Part shown: positions 1 through 6,430 of the stretch, piece by piece
Position numbering within the stretch: position 1 is the first letter of the stretch
Layout: each line of letters starts with the position of its first letter
Made by a program: the position numbers and the translations under genes
Assembly: GCF_016785185.1 (NCBI RefSeq)
Contig: NZ_JAEKDY010000073.1
Source: Heyndrickxia sporothermodurans
Lineage (GTDB): Bacteria; Bacillota; Bacilli; Bacillales; Bacillaceae_C
Length of the DNA stretch: 16,835 nt
Direction: 5' to 3' (one strand)
Notes under the pieces: generated by a model
Told to the model about the DNA's origin: nothing
The model's input: only the letters and a program-made list of their open reading frames with translations
Databases searched by the model: none

Positions 1-66
1 CGCCCTTGTTAACCTTGGATCAAACCATTGGCGTGTTTGTCAAGAGCGATTGCGGGAGCTCCCCAC
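1..66. other. Unassigned GC-richer segment at the left edge
   Basis: The first 66 bases are about 55% G+C, clearly richer than the AT-rich sequence that follows. Two plus-strand frames are open from the edge to stops before base 100, and one minus-strand frame is open for about 19 codons, but none gives a protein I recognise. A perfect 10-bp palindrome, GGGAGCTCCC, lies within it but has no loop or T-run, so it is not a terminator. It could be the end of a neighbouring gene, a repeat or a mobile-element remnant cut by the window edge. Bases 67-125 show nothing further. Confidence 0.25.
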
Positions 67-125
67 CTAATAAATGGAAAGTAACCTAAACAACTATTTA
101 GTTTTCATAGAACTTTTTACAATAC

Positions 126-1316
126 CTATGAATGTTTAATGATACTTTCATGTTCTCGTAAAAATAGTGAAACAGCTCCTAAAACCCCTGCGTTGTCCCC
201 TAACTGTGATGTGTAGATTTCTACTGAACTCGGAAGATATTGATTCACAATTTCACGTACATTAGGTAAAATTTGTTCAGCTGATTTCGAAACACCACCT
301 CCTAAAATAATGATCTCCGGATTTAGCAAACTGGCAGCATTGACAATTCCATAGCTTAAATGATCAGTTGCGTCATCTATAATTTGCTGGGCTATTTTGT
401 CACCAGCTTGTGCTAATTTAAAAGCAGTTTCCGCACTTAAATCAGTGTTTTTTACTGCTTCAAATAATGGATGTTCACTCTGGTTTCGAATCTTCTCAGT
501 TAGTTTTTCCCCAATTGATTTTCCTCCGGCTACACTTTCTAAATAGCCATATCGATAAAAAACAGGTTTAAAATTGCTTTTCACATCTTTTTTATCAGTT
601 ACCATATAACCCATTTCTCCAGCGGCACTGGAGGAACCACGATACAGTTGATTATTAATAATAATGCCGCATCCTATCCCTGTCCCAATAGCAATAAAGA
701 GTACATTATTCTTATTTTTGGCCTTGCCAAGCCATTGTTCCCCAAGGGCAGCAACATTCACATCATTGTCAGCATAAATTGGAAATGAGAAATATTTTTT
801 CGCTTCGTTTATAATGGAATAATTGAACCAATTTAAGCTAGGTGCCTCTACTACCAAACCACTAATTGTATCGGTGATTCCTGGTATCCCCACTCCCATT
901 CCTAAGATCGTTTCTTGGGCAATCTTTTCCTTATCGATTAGCCAATCCACTTCCTTGGAAATGTGACTTAACAACCCCGTTTCCAAATATTCATTTGTTT
1001 TAAAACTATTTTCAGCTACAATATTGCCACTTAAATCACTGATGATTATTTTTACTTTTGTTCCACCAATATCGATTCCGATAACATAAGCAGCCTTATG
1101 ATTAAAAAATAATTGTATCGGTCTTCTCCCACCTTGGGAGGAAGCTTCACCAATTCCTTTTTCAATTACCCAGTTATCGTTTATAAGTTCATCCACCAAT
1201 ATCGATACAGTTGGTTTACTAATTTTAATTTTTGCTGAAATCTCTGCTCTCGATATGGGAGCGAAGTCTTGAATACATTGAAGCACTCTTTTTTTATTGA
1301 TAGATTTCATTTCCAT
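126..1316 (-). CDS. ROK-family transcriptional repressor (NagC/XylR type)
   Basis: This is a sugar-responsive DNA-binding repressor. Counting from the upstream ATG at 1337, residues 20-60 form a winged helix-turn-helix (ISRAEI...SKPTVS), followed by a ROK sugar-binding domain with a phosphate-binding IDIGGTK near 89-94, an ADNDVN segment near 189-194 and IGTGIGCG near 217-224. The usual ROK zinc site (GH, then CxCGxxGCxE) is absent: the position after GEMG is Tyr244 and no cysteine occurs in the following 25 residues. I prefer the ATG at 1316 (protein starting MEMKSINKK, 396 aa), because AAAAGGA sits 6 nt upstream; the ATG at 1337 has only a distant AGGG. The gene is divergent from the secreted deacetylase, and XylR-like palindromes lie between them, so it probably represses itself and that gene. 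The ligand is unknown. Confidence 0.9.
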   Translation of the reverse strand: MEMKSINKKRVLQCIQDFAPISRAEISAKIKISKPTVSILVDELINDNWVIEKGIGEASSQGGRRPIQLFFNHKAAYVIGIDIGGTKVKIIISDLSGNIVAENSFKTNEYLETGLLSHISKEVDWLIDKEKIAQETILGMGVGIPGITDTISGLVVEAPSLNWFNYSIINEAKKYFSFPIYADNDVNVAALGEQWLGKAKNKNNVLFIAIGTGIGCGIIINNQLYRGSSSAAGEMGYMVTDKKDVKSNFKPVFYRYGYLESVAGGKSIGEKLTEKIRNQSEHPLFEAVKNTDLSAETAFKLAQAGDKIAQQIIDDATDHLSYGIVNAASLLNPEIIILGGGVSKSAEQILPNVREIVNQYLPSSVEIYTSQLGDNAGVLGAVSLFLREHESIIKHS

Positions 1317-1362
1317 CGGTGTTCCTTTTAAGCTCATAACATCACTGCCCTAATCTTTTTGG

Positions 1363-1379
1363 TTAGTAAAGTTTACTAA
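1363..1379. promoter_or_regulatory. Palindromic operator candidate at the repressor gene's transcription start
   Basis: TTAGTAAA-G-TTTACTAA is a perfect inverted repeat with 8-bp arms and a 1-nt centre. It lies immediately downstream of the predicted -10 of the ROK gene, and a further TAACTAA half-site follows at 1381-1387. The arms resemble the TTAGTTT/AAACTAA half-sites of Bacillus XylR operators. Binding here would block the repressor's own transcription. The palindrome is visible in the sequence; the assignment to this regulator is inferred. Confidence 0.6.
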
Positions 1380-1391
1380 TTAACTAAAGAT

Positions 1392-1420
1392 AATATAACC
1401 TATTCAGAAAACGTTTACAA
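1392..1420 (-). promoter_or_regulatory. Sigma-A-type promoter of the ROK gene
   Basis: On the minus strand, TTGTAA (1415-1420) and TATATT (1392-1397) are separated by 17 nt, matching the -35/-10 consensus at 4/6 and 5/6 positions. Initiation would fall near 1385, about 70 nt before the preferred start codon, placing the palindrome at 1363-1379 just downstream of the start point. Confidence 0.55.
1406..1419. promoter_or_regulatory. cre-like CcpA site
   Basis: AGAAAACGTTTACA matches the catabolite-responsive element core TGAAAnCGnTnnCA at every fixed position but the first (A instead of T). It overlaps the -35 of the ROK promoter and lies upstream of the deacetylase gene. Carbon catabolite control of one or both divergent genes is therefore plausible. 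No CcpA data are available here. Confidence 0.5.
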
Positions 1421-1503
1421 TATATTTTTTGAATATTTTTATTTACAAACCTATTCGGATTAGTTAGTTAGGTTTTAATTACTTTTTTAAAAAATAAAGA
1501 GTA

Positions 1504-1532
1504 TTTACATTATTCAATCGATATGTTATTTA
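1504..1532 (+). promoter_or_regulatory. Weak promoter candidate for the secreted deacetylase gene
   Basis: TTTACA (1504-1509) lies 17 nt before TATTTA (1527-1532). The -35 is good but the -10 matches only 3/6. An alternative is TTGAAT (1429-1434) with TATTCG (1452-1457), also at 17 nt. Both are surrounded by TTAGTTA half-sites (1460-1466, 1464-1470, 1533-1539), so either could be repressed by the ROK protein. The choice is uncertain. Confidence 0.25.
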
Positions 1533-1629
1533 TTAGTTAAGGTTTTTTGGTCCTGTTAGTTAGGAATATTAACTAACCTACTAAATACCTAGGACAAAAG
1601 GGGTGACTTACATTTAAAACCTTAACTAA
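1533..1629. repeat. Nested inverted repeats in the deacetylase leader
   Basis: The outer arms TTAGTTAAGGTTTT (1533-1546) and AAAACCTTAACTAA (1616-1629) are perfect 14-bp reverse complements. Inside them GTCCT (1550-1554) faces AGGAC (1590-1594), and inside those lies the palindrome at 1555-1577. The three tiers can form one long interrupted hairpin or cruciform ending 22 nt before the GTG start. A Shine-Dalgarno-like AAAGGGGTGA (1597-1606) lies within the structure, yet no usable start codon follows it. The structure may be a multi-site operator, an mRNA leader hairpin, or both. Confidence 0.6.
1555..1577. promoter_or_regulatory. XylR-like operator candidate upstream of the deacetylase gene
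   Basis: GTTAGTTA, 7 nt, TAACTAAC forms a perfect inverted repeat with 8-bp arms. The half-site recurs at 1381-1387, 1460-1470, 1533-1539 and 1623-1629, all between the two divergent genes and, as far as I could see, not elsewhere in comparable density. Spacing and sequence resemble Bacillus XylR operators, consistent with binding by the adjacent ROK regulator. Confidence 0.6.
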
Positions 1630-1651
1630 AAAAATGAAAGGGGTTACACAA

Positions 1652-4162
1652 GTGAAGAAACTATTATATGCATTGCTATCCATTTTATTGGCGGTTACTA
1701 TTATTCCTCTAAACGGGAACGCAAAAGAAGCAAAAAAAGTGGATGTAGATTTATGGAATGCCGTAAAGCCACTTGAAACAACGGTTACCTTTTTAAATAC
1801 GGGTGCCCATCCCGATGATGAGCGAAGTGACTTTCTAGCTTACTTATCACGAGGATTAGGTGTGAAAACATCAAGTCTTATCGCCAATCGTGGAGAAGGT
1901 GGACAAAATGAAATTGGAGATGAGCTAGGTAATGCACTCGGCATTATTCGATCACGCGAAATGATTGAAGCGGCTAAAATCACCGGTGTAAAAGCCTATC
2001 ATTTAAGTGAGACTACCTCTGATTCTATTTATGACTTTGGATTTTCAAAAACTCCGGAAGAAACGTTAAGCAAATGGGGAGAAAAGTTAACTTACGAACG
2101 TTTAATTAGATTCATACGTACTTACCAGCCGGATATCGTTATGCCTTCCTTCCGTAATGATGACACCCAACATGGGCACCACAGAACAATGGAAATTCTC
2201 AGTGAACGCGCATTTAAGGATGCTGCTGATCCCACTGTATTTCCAGATCAATTAAAAGAAGGTTTGTCTACTTGGCAAATTAAAAAGCTGTACTTACCAT
2301 CAGGTTCTAAAGATCCTGTCACAACGACTTTAGAAATTGGGATGTATGATCCAATTTATGGAATGACCTATCCACAGCTTGGTGAACAGTCACGTTATAT
2401 GCATAAAAGCCAAGGAATGGGCTCTGATATTCCAGCAGAACCAAGGCAATTTAAATTAGAGTTACTGTACTCCGCTGTTCAATCCAAAAACAGCAATGAA
2501 CTTTTTGCAGGTATTCCTTATAATTTTTTTGAATGGGCACAAACCCTTCCTGCAAAAGAAAAAGGTTTAAAAAGACAATTCACAAAATTCCAACAAGAAC
2601 TTAACCAAATCATTCATTCCTATCCAAATCGAGACCGTATTTTTATAAAAACGCAAAAAGCATTGAAAGATGTAAGAAATCTAGTAAAGAAAACGAAGAA
2701 AGCAAAGTTAAATAAAGAAATGAAAGCCGATCTGCTTCATAAGTTTTCACTTAAAGAAGAACAACTTCAAACTGCAAGCATCATCTCTTCAAATTTAGAA
2801 GTAACTGCAAAAGCACAATCAAACATACTTACAAAAGGGCAAAAAACAACAGTCCAAGTGAGCTTAAATAACAATGGAAAACAAAAACTTAAAAAGGTAA
2901 ATGTTTCACTAAACGTACCAAAAGGTTGGAAAGTAAAAAGTAAGACCGGAAGCAAGGATTTAAAACCGGGAAAAAAATTAAATCTTTCATTTGAGGTGAA
3001 GGTTCCAAAAGATGCTGAGTACTATCATGCATACAAACAACCTGCTATCCAAGCCAATATACAATATGAATCATCAGGAACAAAAACGGTGCATGTTCAA
3101 GAATTAGAAGGTACTGTAGCGGTACTTCCTGATGTAAGCGCAACATTATCACCTGAAAATATTGTTGTAAATACAGCGAACGTTCAAAAGGAAATTCCCG
3201 TTATCGTTAAGCTCAAAAACTACCGGGAAGGAAAAACAAGCTCATCCGTCCGCTTAAAAATCCCTGCTGGATGGAAGGTTTCACCTCAAACATCAAAGGT
3301 AAATTTTGATAAAAAGCTAGAAGAAAAAGAAGTAACATTCAAACTCGCACCACCAAAAAACATCCAAGAAGGTGATTTCAATCTATCTGCAGTAACAGCT
3401 GTAAACGGAAAATCCTTTGACTCTACGATTCAGGAAATAAAATATGATCACATTGGTACCTTTTACTATCAATATCCTGCAGAACTAAAAGGCGTAGCTT
3501 TTGAACTACTAAAACCGGACCATTTAAAAGTAGGATATATTGATAGTGGTTTTGATAAAGTAGCAGATTATTTAACAAACGCAGGATTCGATATTACGAA
3601 ACTATCAGAAGCCGATCTTGCAACTGGGGACTTAAATCAATATGATACTATCGTAACAGGTATCCGTGCGTATCTGTCACGTGATGATCTATTGCAAAAT
3701 AATGCTCGCCTTCTAAAATATGTAGAAGATGGTGGACATTTAGTCGTTCAGTATCATAAACCAGGTGACCGTTGGGACCCGCTACAAACAACACCTTATA
3801 AGTTGAAAATTGGCGACCCATCCATTCGCTGGAGAGTAACAGATGAAAACGCTAAAGTGACCGTGCTAAAGCCAGATTCTCCATTATTCAATTATCCGAA
3901 TAAAATTACTGATAGTGACTGGGATAACTGGATTCAAGAACGAGGTCTCTATTACCCGATGGAATGGGATAATCAATTTGAAACCTTTGTAAGCATGGCC
4001 GATCCAAACGAAGATCCATTTACAGGAGGCATCCTCATGGCGAAATATGGAAAAGGAACCTATCTATATACCAATCTTGTATTCTATCGCCAAATCCAAG
4101 ACCAAGTTCCAGGAGGATACCGAATCTTCACAAACCTAATTAGTTATGGTAACAATAAATAA
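1652..4162 (+). CDS. Secreted multidomain PIG-L/LmbE-family deacetylase
   Basis: This is probably an extracellular zinc-dependent N-deacetylase acting on an acetylated amino sugar or glycoconjugate. The GTG start is chosen because GAAAGGGG precedes it by 8 nt; the in-frame ATG at 1634 lies within that binding site. In the 836-aa product, a signal peptide covers about residues 1-24. The PIG-L domain follows, with AHPDDE near 52-57 and HGHH near 174-177, the metal-binding motifs of the family. From about 380 to 600 there are two beta-sandwich repeats of NEW3/NPCBM-associated type (each with an IPAGWKV-like motif), and from about 620 a ThuA/glutamine-amidotransferase-like domain with a GGHLVVQYH segment. 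No sortase motif or transmembrane anchor is seen at the end. It is far longer than simple LmbE deacetylases (about 230 aa). The ROK repressor next door and the operator-like repeats suggest sugar-inducible control. The substrate is not known. Confidence 0.85.
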   Translation: MKKLLYALLSILLAVTIIPLNGNAKEAKKVDVDLWNAVKPLETTVTFLNTGAHPDDERSDFLAYLSRGLGVKTSSLIANRGEGGQNEIGDELGNALGIIRSREMIEAAKITGVKAYHLSETTSDSIYDFGFSKTPEETLSKWGEKLTYERLIRFIRTYQPDIVMPSFRNDDTQHGHHRTMEILSERAFKDAADPTVFPDQLKEGLSTWQIKKLYLPSGSKDPVTTTLEIGMYDPIYGMTYPQLGEQSRYMHKSQGMGSDIPAEPRQFKLELLYSAVQSKNSNELFAGIPYNFFEWAQTLPAKEKGLKRQFTKFQQELNQIIHSYPNRDRIFIKTQKALKDVRNLVKKTKKAKLNKEMKADLLHKFSLKEEQLQTASIISSNLEVTAKAQSNILTKGQKTTVQVSLNNNGKQKLKKVNVSLNVPKGWKVKSKTGSKDLKPGKKLNLSFEVKVPKDAEYYHAYKQPAIQANIQYESSGTKTVHVQELEGTVAVLPDVSATLSPENIVVNTANVQKEIPVIVKLKNYREGKTSSSVRLKIPAGWKVSPQTSKVNFDKKLEEKEVTFKLAPPKNIQEGDFNLSAVTAVNGKSFDSTIQEIKYDHIGTFYYQYPAELKGVAFELLKPDHLKVGYIDSGFDKVADYLTNAGFDITKLSEADLATGDLNQYDTIVTGIRAYLSRDDLLQNNARLLKYVEDGGHLVVQYHKPGDRWDPLQTTPYKLKIGDPSIRWRVTDENAKVTVLKPDSPLFNYPNKITDSDWDNWIQERGLYYPMEWDNQFETFVSMADPNEDPFTGGILMAKYGKGTYLYTNLVFYRQIQDQVPGGYRIFTNLISYGNNK

Positions 4163-4247
4163 TCGTAATATGCGATGTGTTTCACTGTCCACAGTTTGTT
4201 TTTTCTAATTTGAGACCGCGATTCATCAATTAATACCGTTGTTAGAT

Positions 4248-4294
4248 TAAACCGCAGAAAATTACTACTTTCTGCGGTTTATGTTTATTTTTTA
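4248..4294 (+). terminator. Rho-independent terminator after the deacetylase gene
   Basis: TAAACCGCAGAAA and TTTCTGCGGTTTA (4248-4281) form a perfect 13-bp stem with an 8-nt loop, followed on the plus strand by TGTTTATTTTTTAT. The T-tract overlaps the last codons of the converging phosphoesterase gene. The hairpin also lies just beyond that gene's stop on the minus strand, but there it lacks a good T-tract, so it terminates mainly rightward transcription. Confidence 0.85.
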
Positions 4295-5466
4295 TAAGGT
4301 GAAAATCCCATCAAATGATCAATCCACTCCGCATCACGAACCAATGTAGCAAAGTATTCCTTCTTCAGATACTTTTCCGCTGCCTCAAAAGAAGGAAAGT
4401 CTGTTTCAAGTGGCTTTTGATTCACTTTAATCTGCCAGTCCCCTTTGCCTTTCTGATAAACAAATATCGCTTCATCATTTTTACCTTTATAGAACGAGCC
4501 ATCCGGAGAGCCTTTTAGATTATATTGATTGTTGTATGCATCGCGCTTCAACGGTTCGGAGTAAAATGTCTGTTCAACGAATTGCTTGAATGCCTTTTCT
4601 GTTAAATTACAACCTGATGCTTTGCGATGACCACCTCCGTCATATAGTGCCGCGATTTCGGATACATCCACATTATCATGAATTGTTCGAAGGCTGATTC
4701 GTTTACCACCGACCATGACCATCGCGATATAGTCGAGATGTGTAAATTCCTTCGATAATTCATTTCCTAACTCCGAATGATAGTTTTCCGCGTGGACAAC
4801 CCCGACTAAATGGTCGTCAATGGTCATTTGATAAACTTCCCGTTTCTTTCTGTTTATGTATCGTGTTACCCTGCTTTCTTCTACATGAAGCAACTTGCTT
4901 TCGATTTCATCGAATTGGAAAGGCTCATCGTCCTCAAGTTTGGAAAGGATTTTTTCTTCAAATTCCTCGATACTAATCATGAAAAACAAATCATTAAGCT
5001 GCTTCGCCATGAAATTCTGATTAGCATCCCATTCCCACGTATCGTACTGTCTCACCAATTCAACGAATTCATCAGCACTCTTTGTTTTCGTTAACAGCCC
5101 TTGTTCCACTAAATAGTCATACAGAAGTGAAGTTGCGGATGTCAGTTTTCCGTCTTCTTGCTCTACTGTTACAGCCGCCCAAGAATGCTCATTCAAATGC
5201 AAAGCCGATTTATGATGATCAATTAATAACGCCTTTCCACCGCCTGCCACATACTCATTTATTTTCTTTTCATTATCCTCATTTACGGACAAGTCAGTAA
5301 TGATCAATCGCTCGTTGCCTGTAGCATTTTCAAGAAAATGTGCTACCGAATGATTAAGCCTCGCAATTGAATTATAGCTGACGGAGACTTGATTTCCTAA
5401 AGCCAGCTTGGCAATAATTCCGCAGCCCACTCCATCCAAATCATTATGCGAAAAAAGATGATACAT
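4285..5466 (-). CDS. nrnB: DHH-family oligoribonuclease, NrnB (YngD) type
   Basis: This is a cytoplasmic phosphoesterase that degrades short RNA oligonucleotides. The N-terminal DHH domain shows HNDLDGVGCG near residues 8-17 and the metal-binding DHHKS near 84-88. The DHHA1 domain carries GGGHRKASGC near 278-287. The length of 393-394 aa fits B. subtilis NrnB (about 400 aa) rather than NrnA (about 310 aa), with an extra C-terminal region of about 85 residues after the DHHA1 motif. Two adjacent ATG codons are possible: the second (5466) is 6 nt from the AGGAGG site and the first (5469) only 3 nt, so I use the second. The gene is monocistronic, between two terminators and convergent with the deacetylase gene; I see no functional link to the operon upstream. 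Confidence 0.85.
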   Translation of the reverse strand: MYHLFSHNDLDGVGCGIIAKLALGNQVSVSYNSIARLNHSVAHFLENATGNERLIITDLSVNEDNEKKINEYVAGGGKALLIDHHKSALHLNEHSWAAVTVEQEDGKLTSATSLLYDYLVEQGLLTKTKSADEFVELVRQYDTWEWDANQNFMAKQLNDLFFMISIEEFEEKILSKLEDDEPFQFDEIESKLLHVEESRVTRYINRKKREVYQMTIDDHLVGVVHAENYHSELGNELSKEFTHLDYIAMVMVGGKRISLRTIHDNVDVSEIAALYDGGGHRKASGCNLTEKAFKQFVEQTFYSEPLKRDAYNNQYNLKGSPDGSFYKGKNDEAIFVYQKGKGDWQIKVNQKPLETDFPSFEAAEKYLKKEYFATLVRDAEWIDHLMGFSPYKK

Positions 5467-5528
5467 CATATTCCTCCTAAAAAACAGATAGTTGTTAGCG
5501 TTCCCTACTATATAATAATTTATCCAAT

Positions 5529-5562
5529 AAAAAAAAACAGTCCTTACATTCCAGTAAGGACT
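5529..5562 (-). terminator. Rho-independent terminator of the eleven-gene operon
   Basis: On the minus strand AGTCCTTAC, a 6-nt loop and GTAAGGACT (5539-5562) form a perfect 9-bp stem, followed by a G and a run of nine T (5529-5537). It begins about 27 nt after the stop of the FAH-family gene and closes the operon before the phosphoesterase gene. No hairpin with a T-tract of this quality was found inside the operon. Confidence 0.9.
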
Positions 5563-5588
5563 AACAGTGGGCTCGGTCCAAATCCCAA

Positions 5589-6359
5589 TCAGGTAAGTAT
5601 ATTTGCCGTTACAAAACTATTTTGAAGTCTACCAATCTCTTTAATTTCACATTCAATCACGTCTCCTTCTTCCACGAATTCTGCACCGACAGGGCTTCCT
5701 GTTAAGATTACGTCACCTGGTTTAAGGGTCATGACGGTTGAAAGATAGGAAATCATCTTACGGATCGGAATAATCATTAATTCGGTTGCACTATTTTGCT
5801 TTTCTATATCATTTAGTCTTGCTTCAACGCGAATTTGGAATGGGTCGAGTTCCGTTTCAATAACCGGCCCTAAAGGTGTAAATGTATCAAACGATTTGCC
5901 GATGGTCCAATGTCCATCTTGGTGAAAATATTGGGGAGCTGTTACATCATTGGCAACCGTATAGCCAAATATGTATTCTAGCACTTCTGTTTCATGTATA
6001 TTTTTTGCTTGCTTTCCGATGATAATCGCCAATTCCGATTCAAATTTTACTTGGTCAATTCCTTCTGGAATGACAATGCTTTCCCCCGTTCCGATAACAG
6101 ATGATGTTGGTTTAAAGAAGAATACAGGAATGTCCGGAAGTTCACTAGGTAAATCATCCACTTTTGAAACATAGTTTGCTCCTATTCCAATGATCTGATT
6201 GGGCTCTAAGGGGGCCAATAATTTCACCTCATTTCCTACGAATTCCTTACCTGTAAATTCCCAATCCCCAAATATATTCCCTTTTATTTCTTTAACGGCT
6301 CCCTCTGTCATCACACCCGTATAAACGGTAGAATCAGCTTGAAATCTAGTAAATTTCAA
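5589..6359 (-). CDS. Fumarylacetoacetate hydrolase (FAH) family protein
   Basis: FAH-fold enzymes are Mg-dependent and act on beta-diketo or 2-oxo acids: hydrolases, hydratases, oxaloacetate decarboxylases or tautomerases. In this 256-aa protein the metal ligands are present: E107 and E109 in FESEL, and D138 in ANDV. K155 in GKSFDTFTPLGP and the late segment LKPGDVILTGSPVG also fit the family. The His-Glu dyad expected four and seven residues after the Asn of GxNYxxHxxE is missing: here GANYVSKVDD gives Lys66 and Asp69. The start is supported by AGGAGGA 8 nt upstream. It is the last gene of the operon, 71 nt after malate synthase G. Acting on a C4 or C5 oxo-acid made downstream (for example oxaloacetate from malate) would be logical, but that is inference; the altered dyad makes the reaction hard to predict. 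Confidence 0.85.
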   Translation of the reverse strand: MKFTRFQADSTVYTGVMTEGAVKEIKGNIFGDWEFTGKEFVGNEVKLLAPLEPNQIIGIGANYVSKVDDLPSELPDIPVFFFKPTSSVIGTGESIVIPEGIDQVKFESELAIIIGKQAKNIHETEVLEYIFGYTVANDVTAPQYFHQDGHWTIGKSFDTFTPLGPVIETELDPFQIRVEARLNDIEKQNSATELMIIPIRKMISYLSTVMTLKPGDVILTGSPVGAEFVEEGDVIECEIKEIGRLQNSFVTANILT

Positions 6360-6395
6360 TGTACATACTCCTCCTATCGACTAGTCTTCAAATAA

Positions 6396-6421
6396 GAGCA
6401 TCCTATATGTAGAATGCCCTC
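6396..6421 (-). other. Imperfect hairpin between glcB and the FAH gene
   Basis: In the 71-nt gap, GAGGGCATTCTA and TAGGATGCTC can pair with small bulges around a 4-nt loop. No T-run follows on the minus strand, so it is not a convincing terminator. It may act as an mRNA processing or stability element that separates expression of the last gene. Confidence 0.3.
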
Positions 6422-6430
6422 GATTGTCTA

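Noticed and set aside
4187..4206. Possible small terminator CACTGTCCACAGT followed by TTTGTTTTTT
   Set aside because: The stem is 4-5 bp with a 2-4 nt loop; the much stronger 13-bp hairpin at 4248-4281 explains termination.
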